From Neurospora tetraspora (Eukaryota > Ascomycota > Sordariomycetes > Sordariales > Sordariaceae), in assembly GCF_033439725.1 (NCBI RefSeq), contig NW_026944391.1, forward strand, positions 1,116,001 through 1,180,000: a stretch of 64,000 nt of DNA, in the 5' to 3' direction. Positions 44,310-56,721 of the stretch are shown here, in pieces (the stretch's first letter is position 1; each line of letters starts with the position of its first letter). The notes beneath the pieces were generated by a model. That model saw only the letters and a program-made list of their open reading frames with translations, made no database searches and was not told where the DNA came from. The position numbers were made by a program, and so were the translations under genes.

Positions 44310-46644
44310 ATGGCGCCATCGTATAGTAGCAATGGGGGCTACGGCTACAGCAGCAGCTCATCATTCCAACCCAAACACCGCCGCTCCGACTCGACTTCGT
44401 TTCTCGACGACCTGCGCGCCTTCCTCGCCCACTCGTCCCGCTCCGCCTGGCGCTTCTGGAGGGAACGCGGTCGCTTCATGGCTTGGGCGGCCATCGTCAA
44501 TGCCGGACGGCGGCTGCGCATGAACTTGACGTATAACCGTCTGTTCAGCTTCCCGCACTTGCTGGTGGCGGCTTGGATTGTCGTCTTGCTTTGGGGCGAG
44601 AGATGGGTGTTTCATTCGGCGGTGGAGGAGTGTGAGTGGGGGAAGTGGGAGAGATGGGTAAGACCTTTGTAAAAGTTGTGTTGCGTGGACCGCGTGGAAG
44701 AAAGTGGAAAAAGCTAATGATGTGGTTTAAACAAAACAGCCCGCCGGCGCGAACCCTCACCACCTCGTTCTGGTGGCCGATCCCCAGCTCATCGACCCCC
44801 ATTCGTACCCCGGACGACCGTGGCCGTTGAACCCGTTGACGATGACGATTGTCGATAACTACATCCGCCGATCCTACACGCAAATGCAATCACAACTTGA
44901 TCCCGATACGATCTTCTTCCTAGGCGACCTATTCGACGGCGGACGGGAGTGGAAGACGGCACGTGGAGACTTTAGAGACCCGGAATGGGGTCCGCACCCG
45001 AAAGACGAGCAGAAATACCTAAAGAGTTGGAATAAGAAGTACAACGAGTTTTACTGGTTGAAGGAGTACGCGAGGTTTGGCGAGATTTTCTTCAGTCCGT
45101 GGCTTGAGGCGGGGCAGAAGCCGGAGAACGAGCACAAGAGGAGGAAACTGATTGCCAGCTTACCCGGGAACCACGACTTGGGATTTGGTGCTGAGATCAA
45201 GCTTCCGGTGAGGAACAGGTTCGAGGCTTACTTTGGCGAGGGAAACCGCGTGGATGTGGTTGGAAACCATACCTTTGTTTCGGTCGATACGGTGTCGATG
45301 AGCGCTGCTAGCTTGTCGGAGGTTGCCAGGCAGGATGTACAGCCTATTTACAAACCGACGGAGCACTTTATCAACCAGGTGAAGTGGACGATGCAAAAGG
45401 CTGTGGAGAAGGAGCTACGGTATCTGAGGGGAGAAGTTCCCGAGGTTAAACTGCACCACCGCATCGAAGAGCTCAACAAGGCCAACTTCAAGGATCAGCC
45501 GCGTCTTGTCAACGATGAGAATAACCAGAAAATCCCCGACCTCCCGACCGTCCTCCTCACCCACGTCCCGCTCTACCGACCACCCGGCACCCCATGCGGC
45601 CCGAAGCGCGAGCACTGGCCCCCTACACTTCCGCCAAAGGGTCAGACCGAGCCGGTCATCCCCGACCACCGCAACGCTATTTCCGTGTTCCGTGGTTACC
45701 AATACCAGAACGTCCTCGACGAGAAGCAGTCCATAAGCCTGATTGAGAAAATCGGCAACGTCATCCACGCCTTCTCCGGCGACGACCACGACTACTGCGA
45801 AGTAGTGCACGCGCCCAACCAAGGTTCAGTCCGCGAAATCACCGTCAAATCCATCAGCATGGCCATGGGCGTCCCCACCCCCGGTTTCCAAATGGTCAGC
45901 TTATACAACCCGCTCGACCCAGTGACCGGCAAGCCCTTGGCAGGTGACGGCCAACCAACCATCCAAACGCACCTCTGCCTCCTCCCGAACCAAATCAGCA
46001 CCTACCTCCACTACGTCGGCCTCGGCATTTTTTGTGTGATCCTCCTCGCCATCCGCGCTTTTCTGGTGCCCGTCCTCAACCTGCCCAGATTCGCCCTTGA
46101 CTTGGACAGCGACAGCAGCCACCCGGGTGGTATCTCCATCCTCCCCGTCTTCAAAGCCAAGCAAGAAGATTACGACGAATACACCCTCCCCTCGGCCGGG
46201 TACTCGGCCTCCTCATCCAAGTACGGCTCCTCAGGAGGCACTTCGGGAGAACGACGGATGACCAGGACCGGGTCAGTCAGTTCTTCTTCACTGAGGAAAA
46301 CTAGTCCTAGAAATGGCGGCCATGAGAAAGGAAGTAGTGGAAGAAGTAGAAAATCGAGTGTTTACAGTAATAGTAATAAGTCTACTAAAGGATGGTCATG
46401 GGGTGGGAAGCATGGACATCATCATGAGCCGAGGATTGAGATCCCTGGAGAAAATGAGGAGGATCTTTATTATGGTGGGGCGACGTCGTCGATGAGTTCT
46501 TCGAAGTGGAGGGCGAAGCAGAGCAGGAAAAAGCCGAAGCCGAAGACGGCCATGGGGGTGGTGGTGACGGAGTTGTGGACGACGGTTTGGAGGGTGGCGT
46601 GGATGGTGGTGGGGGTTTTTGGGTGGTTGGCTTGGAAGGGGTAG
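44310..46644 (+). CDS. Membrane metallophosphoesterase of the Cdc1/Ted1/PGAP5 family
   Basis: Two exons, 44310-44657 and 44740-46644, give 750 residues. Family members are ER/Golgi enzymes that remove ethanolamine phosphate from GPI-anchor mannoses and affect GPI-protein export and manganese-dependent growth. A transmembrane helix (LLVAAWIVVLLW) near residues 90-105 precedes the luminal phosphoesterase domain with all metal-ligand blocks: VADPQLID (Asp130), LGDLFDGGR (Asp179), GNHD (near 260), LTHVPLYRPPGTPCG and FSGDDHDYC. Further helices follow at YVGLGIFCVILLAIRAFLV and near the C-terminus (VWRVAWMVVGVFGWLAW), separated by a Ser/Lys/Gly-rich stretch of about 150 residues. Whether it is the Cdc1 or the Ted1 orthologue cannot be settled by eye. 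Convergent with ung1 (491 bases apart). Confidence 0.92.
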
Positions 46645-47135
46645 TAGGATCGTGGTAATGTATGTCTCTTTAGGGTATGGTGAAGATTAGGAATGGGGAT
46701 AGAGAAACAGAAGGATATGCTGGAAGATGGTAGTAGGGGGTTAGAGTAAAAGTGATATAAGGGGGTTGTTGTCTATTATGACCATCCGGTGGCATTAGAA
46801 AGGTGCCGGTACATACATATAAATTTTATCATATTTACATGGTTTCAACATCGTGGCCTAGGTTGCTTTCATGCTTTGCTTCATTGAACTATGACGAGCG
46901 CCTTTTTATCCCTGATGCTCTATGTAAACTCACCAGAGCTAGACCCAAGAACAATAATGACGCATAACTCCGAACACCGACCCTGAAGAACCGAAGCATA
47001 TAGTATACGTCGCCTATGTCCAATCAAAAACTGGCTCCTTGCAACACAGGAACCGCATGGGTATAAACAACATGTGCAACCCAGCGCTCACAGACAAATA
47101 TGTGCAAGCCAATGGCCCATCCAAACGCCTAGTCA
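46645..47135. other. Convergent intergenic region
   Basis: 3' flanks of the metallophosphoesterase and uracil-DNA glycosylase genes; nothing else seen. Confidence 0.5.
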
Positions 47136-48569
47136 TCACTCCTCCTCCATCTTTTCCATCTGCTCCTCTTCAGGAACAGCATTCTCATCACTTTCTTTCT
47201 CCTTCTTTTTCACCAACAAATCCGTCTTCATCTCCTCCTCCTTCCCCTCCCCCGTCTCAACCTTCTCAACAACAGCCTCAACCTCCTTCAACCCCTCCTC
47301 ATCAAAGATCTCTCCACCTTCAAACTCATCATCCTCCTCCTCCTCTCCACCCTTCACCTCTTTCTTCTTCTCCTCTTCCACCACCTCATCATCAAACACA
47401 CTCCTCCCCTCCACCAAACTCCAATCCACCCTCCCCGCCCTCCCATACCTACTTTCCAACCACTCATTCCCCCGCCTAAAATGGCCCGCCTCAAAAAACC
47501 CCCTGTGCGCGCTCAACGGACTGGGATGCACACTCCGCAACACCAAATGCCTCTTTTCGTCCACCTTACTCACCCTCTTTCCCGCCGGTGCTCCCCACGC
47601 CATGAACACCACTCCCCGCTTCTGTCTTTCATTAACCAAATCAATAACCCGTTGGGTAAAGCGCTCCCAACCCTTGTTGGAATGCGAATTCGCTTCGTGC
47701 GCGCGCACCGTCAGACAAGTGTTCAGCAGCAAAACGCCGCGGTCGGCCCAGGGGGTAAGTAAACCCCCCTTGGCAGGGGGGGGAGTAAAAGAGGAGGGGT
47801 AGTCGCGGGTGAGACCGATGAAGATGTTGCGCAGGGAGGGAGGGGCGGGCGTGGGAGGCCGCACGGAGAAGGAGAGGCCGTGGGCTTGGTTGTGGTTGTG
47901 GTAGGGGTCTTGGCCGAGGATGACGGTGCGGACGGTGGGGAGGGGGGTGTGGCGGGACCTTGTTTTGTGGGAGGGGTTTGTTAGCTTGAATTTGAACGGG
48001 ACGGGATCGGGATCGGACAAAATTTCTGAAAAAAAAAAAAAAAAAAAAAAAAAGATGGAAAAGGAAAAGGGAAAGGAAAAGGGAAAGGAAAGAAAAAAGA
48101 CATACCAGCTGTAAATATCCTCCTTGGGCGGAAATATCGTCTTACCGCTCTCCCATTCTTTCTTCAGGAACCGTTTGAGATCTAAAAATTCCTTGGTGAC
48201 TATCTCCGACTTGAGATGGGCTAGCCAGCTCTCGTCGAGGGTGTCGATCTCCAGCTGGAGAAGATCGCGTTGCTCGGCAGTGAGGGAGGCTACCCATTTC
48301 TCTTTGTTGAACTTGCTCGTTACGGTAGCAGGGTCTGGGGTGGCACTAGTACTAGCGCTACTGTTGCTGTTGTTGTTGCCGTTGCTGAGCTGACTCTGAC
48401 TCTGGCTGCGGGTTGTCGTCGATCGGGTTGTGGTTGTGGGAGAGGAATTGAGAGGACCGCCGGGCTTGGGCGCCCCGAAGAAGGACATGATGTTGCCGTT
48501 TTGTTTGGGCTTTTTGGCGTCGGAGGAGCCGGGCTGGGAGGAGCCGGCTTTGCGTTTGAGGGTGGACAT
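47136..48569 (-). CDS. ung1: Uracil-DNA glycosylase (family 1, UNG)
   Basis: Removes uracil from DNA to start base-excision repair. Two exons on the minus strand, 48569-48106 and 47958-47136, give 428 residues from the first ATG. Residues 24-31 (NGNIMSFF) resemble the PCNA-binding box of nuclear UNG2. The catalytic domain follows: WVASLTAEQR, IFPPKEDIYSW, the water-activating Asp172 in GQDPYH, LSFSV, LLLNTCLTV, FMAWGAPAGK and the DNA-intercalating loop HPSPLS with His299. The fold ends at RVDWSLV; about 95 further residues are strongly acidic (Glu/Lys-rich) and unusual for the family. The intron contains a 25-base A run and a purine tract as read on the plus strand. The reading frame is open for 72 codons upstream of the ATG and may encode a mitochondrial presequence (see findings). 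Confidence 0.95.
   Translation of the reverse strand: MSTLKRKAGSSQPGSSDAKKPKQNGNIMSFFGAPKPGGPLNSSPTTTTRSTTTRSQSQSQLSNGNNNSNSSASTSATPDPATVTSKFNKEKWVASLTAEQRDLLQLEIDTLDESWLAHLKSEIVTKEFLDLKRFLKKEWESGKTIFPPKEDIYSWYVFFLSFPFSFPFSFSIFFFFFFFFSEILSDPDPVPFKFKLTNPSHKTRSRHTPLPTVRTVILGQDPYHNHNQAHGLSFSVRPPTPAPPSLRNIFIGLTRDYPSSFTPPPAKGGLLTPWADRGVLLLNTCLTVRAHEANSHSNKGWERFTQRVIDLVNERQKRGVVFMAWGAPAGKRVSKVDEKRHLVLRSVHPSPLSAHRGFFEAGHFRRGNEWLESRYGRAGRVDWSLVEGRSVFDDEVVEEEKKKEVKGGEEEEDDEFEGGEIFDEEGLKEVEAVVEKVETGEGKEEEMKTDLLVKKKEKESDENAVPEEEQMEKMEEE
48029..48102. repeat. A25 homopolymer and adjoining purine tract inside the ung1 intron
   Basis: Twenty-five consecutive A's at 48029-48053, followed by a GAAAAGG/GGGAAA-rich tract up to the 5' splice site. 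On the transcribed strand it is a long pyrimidine tract filling half of the 147-base intron. Confidence 0.9.
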
Positions 48570-51500
48570 TGTTCTGGATGTTGGAGATGGTGGTGATGGT
48601 GGTGGTTTGTAGGTGTGGTTGAGGTGGTAGGAGAGGGTTGAAAGACGGCGACTTTTAAGATGACCCAAAGAGGCCGTGGGGTTCCTTGAAGCCGTGATTA
48701 CTATTGCAGATGATCTTGAGGTGAGGACGTCTTGAACTCTCACTTGATGGAGTGAGAAAAAGAGTTCGTTGTTGAAATGACGGATTCAAAACGGATATTC
48801 AAACTCGAGGGGCCTGAACTGAAAAAAAAAAAAAAACTGGAAGAAAAAAAAGTAGTGTTCCTTCCTCCGTTTGTTTCTCAAGTTTTGTTGATGTTGTCAG
48901 GTGAAGTCCCTCGATGGCAAACAACGCTAAAAAAGCAAAACCACGTCTCTCTACAGTCCCAAGACGCGACTTTTGGCGTCATCGTTCAATTAAGACCCTA
49001 GTCGGCCCCACCGATGCCGTTGAAAGCGGATCCGCTCCGTTAACGCATTGGAGCTGGCCCCGCCGGGTAGCGGGAGTGGAGTAGAGTCACTGACGCCGCC
49101 GAAATCGGGCGCTTGCCGGCCGAGTGGTGGAGCCGGGGATTGGGGACCTTGTTGGCCTGCATCTTCTCCCTTTGACATCATTCGAATTGCTTTCTCTTTA
49201 TCAGGAGGCACTTTTCGCAACGTGCATCCAACCAACACCCTTCCACACTTGCACACGAGGTTGGAATTAAAGCAAGTTCTATGGCAGACTGCTGCTCCGA
49301 TTTCCTTCGGCGGACTTGAAACGACATCCGGCCGGGCTTTACGGAAGAGGTGGAGGTCCCTGCGCCCGGCACCGCTGACTGTCCAGTATCGCATCTTCTC
49401 TCCGCCCAACCCTCGTCTGAATGCCGAGATCGCCGAGGTTGGGTTGTACAAAATGCACCCTTTTTATTCTCGCACCACTACATGAGGTCTTAGTTGCGAT
49501 TTTAGGAACCATGTTGATGGACTGAGAGCTTTTGGAGTCGTTAAGCGGTCTGTTCGTATGCATTATATACTTGGGTTGAGCCTTCTTTGGTTTTAACTCG
49601 CGGGCATTTGCGCTGACATGACTAAAGACCGGCTCGATTTCTAGCATTTATCCAAGAGCCTCTGAGAGAAACTGAAAACTCCGGATTAACTGAAGAGTAA
49701 CCAGTCATGGCCTGTCGCCATATCGTTGTTTGCCCTCCACCTGCAAGCAACTCGGTGCTGTACCACACACTCACTCGTACACAACGCACGTCATCCCAGC
49801 TAGAGGAGAGGCGACCGAGTTGTACGAGGAGCGGGTGTTCACTTTGCATGTCTTGGAATGAATATGAGAGCACCGGGGTCCCCGAGATCTTGTCATCAGT
49901 TGAGGTGAGTTGTTGACCACCAACCAAGACTTGGATCAAAGCCGTTTCCGAGAGCGTCTTTGAAGAAAGCCCACACACACATGGGTTGGAGTTCTGGACT
50001 TGGGTAGACAAACCTTTGCTGAGCGGTCGCATAGGATGATGGCTCTTTACGGATGTCGATTTCCACTAACAAGCTTATGGAAACGACGCTATCTTTCACT
50101 TTGAAGAATAAAGTTCCCGTCTTAACCTCTGAGCCATCCAGTTTGTGAACGGGAGGGAGGTCGCGTAAAGCGATGGTTTGGTAACGTGGAAGAGTGACGA
50201 TTGGGACACCGTGTAGTGTCCTTGTCTTGGGTGCGAGATCGTGTTTGCGAAGAGTCGAGGAAGTGAGCTGTCCCTGACTTTTAGGCTCGACCTCTTTTCC
50301 ATGGCTCTCTTTTGAAGCAAAAAAAAAAAAAAAAAGCTCAACTGATCAAAGTCGCCGAGGTGTCTGACTTTGGTGGTTTGGTTAAGAAGGCGCTCTAACG
50401 ATTGATCGCCGGTTGATTGTCCAGCCTTTTAATCAACGCGCAAAGGACGAGAATTACACACAATGGAATATTCTTTCGACAAACCCTTGGCTCAACGTTC
50501 TTCATGATCAACAACGCATATGGGTAGGGGACAAGGGACACACCTAGACGCCTCGGTTATTAGGCCGTAGATCCCCTAAGCTCAGGAACCAGTGGAGTTC
50601 CTCTAAGGGGTAAGTCACCCGCCCAGTCCTGGTGTTTGATTGGCTGGTGTTTCTTTTTTCCTTTGGAGCTCATTGAAGCCAAGAGAAGAGGGTTGAAGAG
50701 AAGAAATTGCAAAAGCGTTGGGTGGAAAACATGAATCTTGGGTGGAGCAGGAAGATAACACTGAATGGTAAGAGAGTCCCTTAACGTGTTTCAGTAAACG
50801 CAGAGATAATTACCAGCGCAGCGGTTCCGAACGGACACGGGCATCGACGGGAGAAGGGAGAACGAACGAGTGGTGTTTTAACTTAAGGTTCCATGGGATG
50901 GCGTGCAGCATTGTTGTCAGGGCGGACGGGCGAACGCTGATCAATCCCAGACAACGCTGCTCTTTAGGCTCTTTAGTGCTGAGAATCCGGGTGATTGTCG
51001 TTGCATATCGTCTCCATAGAAGGTGGAAGCTTTGGCGAAGAGTTGAAAACGTGGGAGACAAGAAAGAGAAACTGTAAGATAGCCTCAAAGAGCGGCTCCG
51101 CAACCTGTATTGATGAACAAGGATTACCAGGCCTGACAAGGAAAGCCATGCCAGCGCAGAGAACCTTTAGGACGGCTTAAAACAAACGACCAATGAGGTC
51201 TCCAAAGCGGACCGTCCATCATCGACCTCGCAGACCACTGGCAGCGCGAAATCGATGGTCTCTTGTGACGGATGAGGTGGCAGCTTTTCATTCATGCTCT
51301 ATGTATCCGGGGCGAGCGGGAGAGGAAGAATCTCGTCGCCAACGGCATAATCGGATGAGCAGAAAAAGAAAGGGGGTGATGGGATGACAGTTTTGACATG
51401 TCTCTGTCACAGCTTGCGAGTCAGTACTCGGCATTCTAAGGCGCGGAGGCGAACCGCTTGATTCCTCCCAGTTACACGACAGGACCATAGTACGCCCGAT

Positions 51501-53218
51501 TCTGTGATTTGGATGCAGTACTGCTGATGCTGTACGTCGTTGTTCCTGATTCTGCTGTGTTGCGTGGGAGATCGAGAGAGGGGACGGACAGGAGAGTCTG
51601 GAGGGTGAAATGGGCTGAATGTTGTTGTCTGAAAAGCAAAAAAGACGATAACTGCCATCCATGCACCTTTCAATTTAATATGAATGCAGTGGCTTCGGCT
51701 TTCATCTGTGGGCCGGGTGCTTGCCGAGAATTAACCATGATGTGTTGCACGAGTAGTAGAGGGTAATGAAGCGAGGTGTCGCTGTGGAGCTGGAGCCTTG
51801 GTCCGAAACAGCGCTGTCCGAGGCGAGACAGGCGCTGAAGGGACAAATGACCCCGCCATCGTCACCCCCATGACAATTTCCCCCACGGTGCCGTGTAGTT
51901 CATTTTACTGAATGGTAGTTGGTGATATCAGCTCAAAGCCTCCCGTCCTCCAGACTCTGAGAAGAGGACATGGGCGCCCAGTTGGGATTGGGCCGTCATT
52001 TCAGGAAGCCCATCAAGCCCACTTCAGCCCCGGATCGACTAAACCCAAACCTGACTTCATTTTAGGACACCGTGCCTTGGAAAACAAGACAGTCTGCATG
52101 TGAGCACTTCACCACTTTGCGTCGCTTTACGAGACTGGGCGCTCAGCCGTTCCCCCTTTGAGGAAATGGCGTTCCTGAAAAGAGATGTTCAAGGACGGCA
52201 TGCACCGAAAGAGAACCCACCGCGCACAGGCCAGTGTCTTACGGGACCGACCAGCATCGTCAACCAATTCATCACGCTGGACAAGTGGACAAAGCAAAGT
52301 TGTCATCCTCGCCATCTCACCGTTCGGCACTCTCAGACTTCTTTTGTCAAGGTTCCTTTTTGGATATCCACCGAAGCTGGAGAGCTACTTAGACCTCGAA
52401 AAGGTAAGCCAAGGTAGTTTGCCAGTCCTTGGAATGCTTCTACTCATTAGGACCGGTTTTTTCTAAAAGCGGGAACTAGACTTGATAAGGAAAGAAAAAC
52501 GTGCGTTTTCCTGGACTAGAAAGAACCTGAACTCATTCTCGCGAGTAGATGCGGTATGTGCTGCAGACTGCATCTGTATGTACAGCTCGTGGATGTTAAT
52601 TACCGTCACGACCAATTTCCTGCAGGCATCACACAAAGCCATTGGCATGGGAACCCCTGAAGAGCTTCTCTCTCTGGGCTATGTACTTGGCCCTTGGTTA
52701 GACTCGCTCCCGCTTCTCGGTCTCGTCTCTGCCACTCGTCACCGGTGCCATCCATCCATCCATTCAACTTTTTTCTCCAGTCTCTTCCCAATCACCTTTT
52801 CCCTCTCTTTTCCCTCACTCTCCCATTCTCAACCTTAGTCCTCGAGGTCAGGTTGCCGGCACGACGGGAATTCCCCTTTCTCCTGCAAATCGGTATAGAC
52901 AACAAGGAACCAGGACCAGGATCCATCCCCATCCCCACCTTTGACCGCTTGCCTCCAACTCCCAAACTCCGAGACCAGCCAATTGCTCGCCGTCCTCTCC
53001 CATCTCTCACCTCGACTTTCGTCCATTTCATCATCGCCAGTCGGTCTTGTCTTGGATCTTTTATTCTTCTTTCAATTGCGCTGGTGCAGCAATACAATAC
53101 CCCCATACGCCCCTGATACCCTCGCGCATTCGGCTATTCTTCTCTTACATCGAATGTCTCGCCCTGCAACCCTCGACTAGCAAACAAATTACAACACACG
53201 CCCAAAAAGTAAACGACA
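48570..53218. other. 4.6-kb stretch without a supported gene
   Basis: Upstream region of two divergent genes (ung1 left, msb1 right). The first 220 bases hold the possible ung1 presequence. An A15 run lies at 48822-48836 and an A17 run at 50319-50335. The region 52,745-52,845 is a pyrimidine-rich tract, consistent with a promoter or leader of msb1. No frame here resembles a known protein. Confidence 0.45.
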
Positions 53219-56200
53219 ATGTCCAGCTTGTTCTCCCGCCTCAAGCACAAGGACAAGTCCAAGTCCAAGAAAAAGGGCGCCGACTTGGACTCCTTCGCCG
53301 AGCAACTGCCCAAGGGACCCCAATGGACCGACGCCTGGACTCGCACAACCGTTGAACCCGAAGAGGTGGTTGAGCTGATCACCCTCTCTACCGAGGAGCT
53401 CAAGTCGCGAGGTATGACATCAATCTGGACCCCTGGGGGTTCACTACCTGGCTTATGCTGCACCTACCCTTTGCGTCTGTGCATCCCGACTCTCGTCCGA
53501 TCAATCGCTAATTCTCTCTTAAAACAGCTCTCGATATCCCATTTTTACTGCTCCCCTTCCGACCGACCTCCGACCCCAGCGCCGTTCGCACCTTTGTGCG
53601 ACACTTTTTCGACAAACAAAATGGCGGCCCAGCGATTCGCGGAGAGGCACTCCAGCAGGAGCTGCGCATGACCGAGCCCATGGTGCGCTTTCCCGACAGG
53701 ACAAGTCGTTACGATTAATACGTGCTGACCATGGTGGTACAGGTTATTTCTGGTGTAATCAAGTGGTGCTGGAGTCGATTGCAAGGAGGTGTCGTCGGTT
53801 GGGATTCATACGAGTTGTTCAAGGTCGGCGAACAAGATTCCAACATGGCCAGAGACTCTTTCAAGACATTTATTCCCCTGAGCGTCGATAACAGGGCCCG
53901 AACCGAAATCATCTTCCAATTCTTCGATTTACTCTCGGCCGTTGCAGCACATGGTAAAATGAACGGTTTCGGAGGCCGAAAGCTCTCCCGCATGGCGGCA
54001 TGGTGGGCATTTGAACACGACGACGGTGGTCAGGGCTTTGAAGGAGGTTACAAATCGTGGCTAAAGGCGGCTGATGCGACGAGTCATCTGTTCTTCGCCT
54101 ATCTCCGTTGTTTAGCCCCCCTTCCGACTCTAGGCGCCATCTCGACCCTCCCGTTGTCGCTACAAAAGCTTTTGCAGGAAACCGAATACCCACCACAGCG
54201 ACCGGCCTTGTTGCAATCCTCTACCCACAGAGTTGCCATGATTGTCGAGACAGTATCACCTACGCCATTTGCCCTTCTCCGACGAGCAAATCACTTCCAG
54301 TATCGCGAGGAGGATAAGGCGTTAAGGGAATATTCCGAGTACGATGACCCGGTTCAGGCCTTGACTGAGGAGTGTCGCAGAGTCCTTAGAGCGGTCTCTG
54401 CTGCGAATCAGTCCCAGGCCGTTTCGAGCACAAAGCACTCGACTAGTCTTCGAGATGCTTCGTGGTCAAGATTCGAGGACATGGGCTTCTCAGGCACAAT
54501 CGAGGAGGATTCCACCGATGATGAAGCTACCTTGGCTGCTAAACGCGAAAAGGCCATCAAAGCCCAGCTTGCAGCTAACGACGATCTGGGAAGGCCTACA
54601 ACACCTTCGTGGGCCGACTTCCTGTCTTCGGGATTCGAAGACAAGAACCCCAGCTCGCACAACATTCTGCTTCCGCCTGACAAGATTCTGCCGCCCATTG
54701 AGACAACTGTCCGCCAGAAGAGCTCTCAATCTCATAAGCCCAGGTTCGACGACGCTCTGGCGCCCGGTGAGCTTGCCAGCATTACGAGATTCGACCTCGA
54801 TGACGCTTTCTGGTGGGTATGGATGAGCAGTCTGGCGCCCGAGGAGACTCCTGGGAGGAAAGCGGCCTTTGGTCGTTGCGCAGTGATTGAGACTCTTATC
54901 CGCGCTGGGCGCTGGCTTGTCATGGAGGAGATTGTCAAAGGGGCTGCTCCTGAGGTCGTTGAGGGTGCCTATATCGCAGAGAAGAAGGGTCTCTTTAGCT
55001 GGACTCGCCGCAATAAGAACCTCACCAGGAGGAAGTCGATATCCGGCAAGAATGCTCTCGAAAAGCCTGACGGAAACCTAAAGGCAAGCCACACTACTGG
55101 TTCTATTGGTGTCAGCAAGACAAGCATTGGCCCGGAGCAGCAGGCCAAGATTCAGGCCGCTGCCTACCAACTTCAAATGCAGGAGAAGCAAAAGTCGCAA
55201 CAACCTCAGACTGTCCAAAGACGTGGACGGAATGACGCGGAAGTAATGGCCGAGAAGACGAGTAGTGTCTTTACCCTTCAACCAAGCATTCTGAACGCCG
55301 CATCGCCAGCTGTCCAGTGGGCCAACAAGTACGACCAGGACCGTGACGCGATTCGCGAGGCCTACTTGGCTGACTCGAACGCTGGCCGCGGTACTAACGA
55401 CTCTTCTTATGCTCCTAGCAATGACTACAGCTCGATGCTCGATAATTCCGAGAGTGCTCCTGAACTGCCACCGAAGTCGGCAGCTCAGATGGCTGTCCAG
55501 TCCCCGAGGTCGGATTCACAGCCAGAGCATCCCAGAACGCCGAACACGGTCAACTCTGGAAAGAGACAGGCGCAGATGACGGAGCAGGAGGTCCATCCTG
55601 CAGAACGCCATTCGAATGCCAGCCGGGAGACTCCGCTCGCTACACCAACCAGGGAGTCTAAGAGCATGGACCTGGTCCGCAAGAGCGGAGACTTCATCCG
55701 TGAAATGATGGTCTCTCCAGAGCCCGTGGATGACAAGAAGTCTAAGAAGCTTCACAAGGAGCACAAGACCACTGGAGGCGGTCTCAGAAAGCTGTTTGGT
55801 CGCGCTAAGAGGTCGTCAAAGATTGCTGATAACACGCCTGCTCAACTCAACGCCATGCTTGCCGCGAACAACGAAAAGGCTCAGACTCGCAAGCCGGTCC
55901 CCGTACAGCCCAAGCCGGCTACCCCTGAGAAGCCTCCCATGCAGCGTGAGGAAACTCAGTTTGTGACTCCCCGTGAGGAGATCACTGACCCTCTGCCTGC
56001 CACTCCTGCCGCTGAGCCTGTCCATGCCGAGCCTACCTACGAGCAGCCTCAGCAGGATATTGAGGAGACTTACCAGGTAGATTCCACCGAAGTCACCCCG
56101 CCTCAGGAGCACGTCAACCAGTTCAACCAGGGTCCTCTGCTCGACCAACCCGCCTTCATCCCCGATGAAGATTCTGCCTCGGACGAAGGCGTTGAGGAAC

Positions 56201-56721
56201 AGCAAGCCGCTGCTGTCCGCGCCCCCGTTTCCGTTCCTGCTCCTACTCCCGTCCACATTGCAGAGCAGAAGCCCATGAGGAGGGAGCGCCCCATCTCCCA
56301 GGTGACCGCCTCCGAGACCTCGATCTCTTCCACCCCCAACAGCCCCGAGCCCGTCTCGCTCAGCCCGGCTAGCTCCAACCCCCAGGATCGCTGGGCTCAG
56401 ATCCGCAAGAACGCCGCTGAGCGCGCTGCGCAAAGGTTGAAAGAGGAGAAGACGAATGGCAATGGACAGCCGCTTGATGGCGCGAGGAGTCTCCAACCGC
56501 CGAGAGCGAGGATTGAGTTGGATGGGTATAGCAGTACCGAAGAGAGTAAGTTATCAGTCATTCAGAAGTAGAGGTGTAATCGACGTTAACATGCAAAAAC
56601 AGCCATCGAATCCCGCGTAGCCCGCATCAAGGCCCGCGTCGCCGAGTTGACCAACAACGCCGAGCAGAACGGCGGCGGCCCCCCTCCTCGTCGGAACATC
56701 CCCGTCTACACTCGTCGCTAG
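53219..56721 (+). CDS. msb1: Morphogenesis protein Msb1 (Msb1/Mug8 domain)
   Basis: Polarity protein that in yeast works with Cdc42/Rho1 and formins at growth sites. Exons 53219-53411, 53528-53682, 53743-56545 and 56603-56721 join in frame to 1089 residues. The basic start (MSSLFSRLKHKDKSKSKKK) leads into the Msb1 domain, about residues 40-480: WTDAWTRTTVEPEEVVELI, ALDIPFLLLPFRP, VISGVIKWCWSRL, FNQ-like segment GWDSYELFKVGE, RTEIIFQFFDLLSAVAAHGK, GRKLSRMAAWWAFE and FDLDDAFWWVWMSSL. This domain is distantly RhoGAP-like. The remainder is disordered and Pro/Glu/Gln-rich, with short basic patches (RKLFGRAKRSSK). The last exon ends RNIPVYTRR. The second splice donor is GTGCGC, slightly non-consensus, but the phase is right and it restores the domain. 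Confidence 0.9.
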
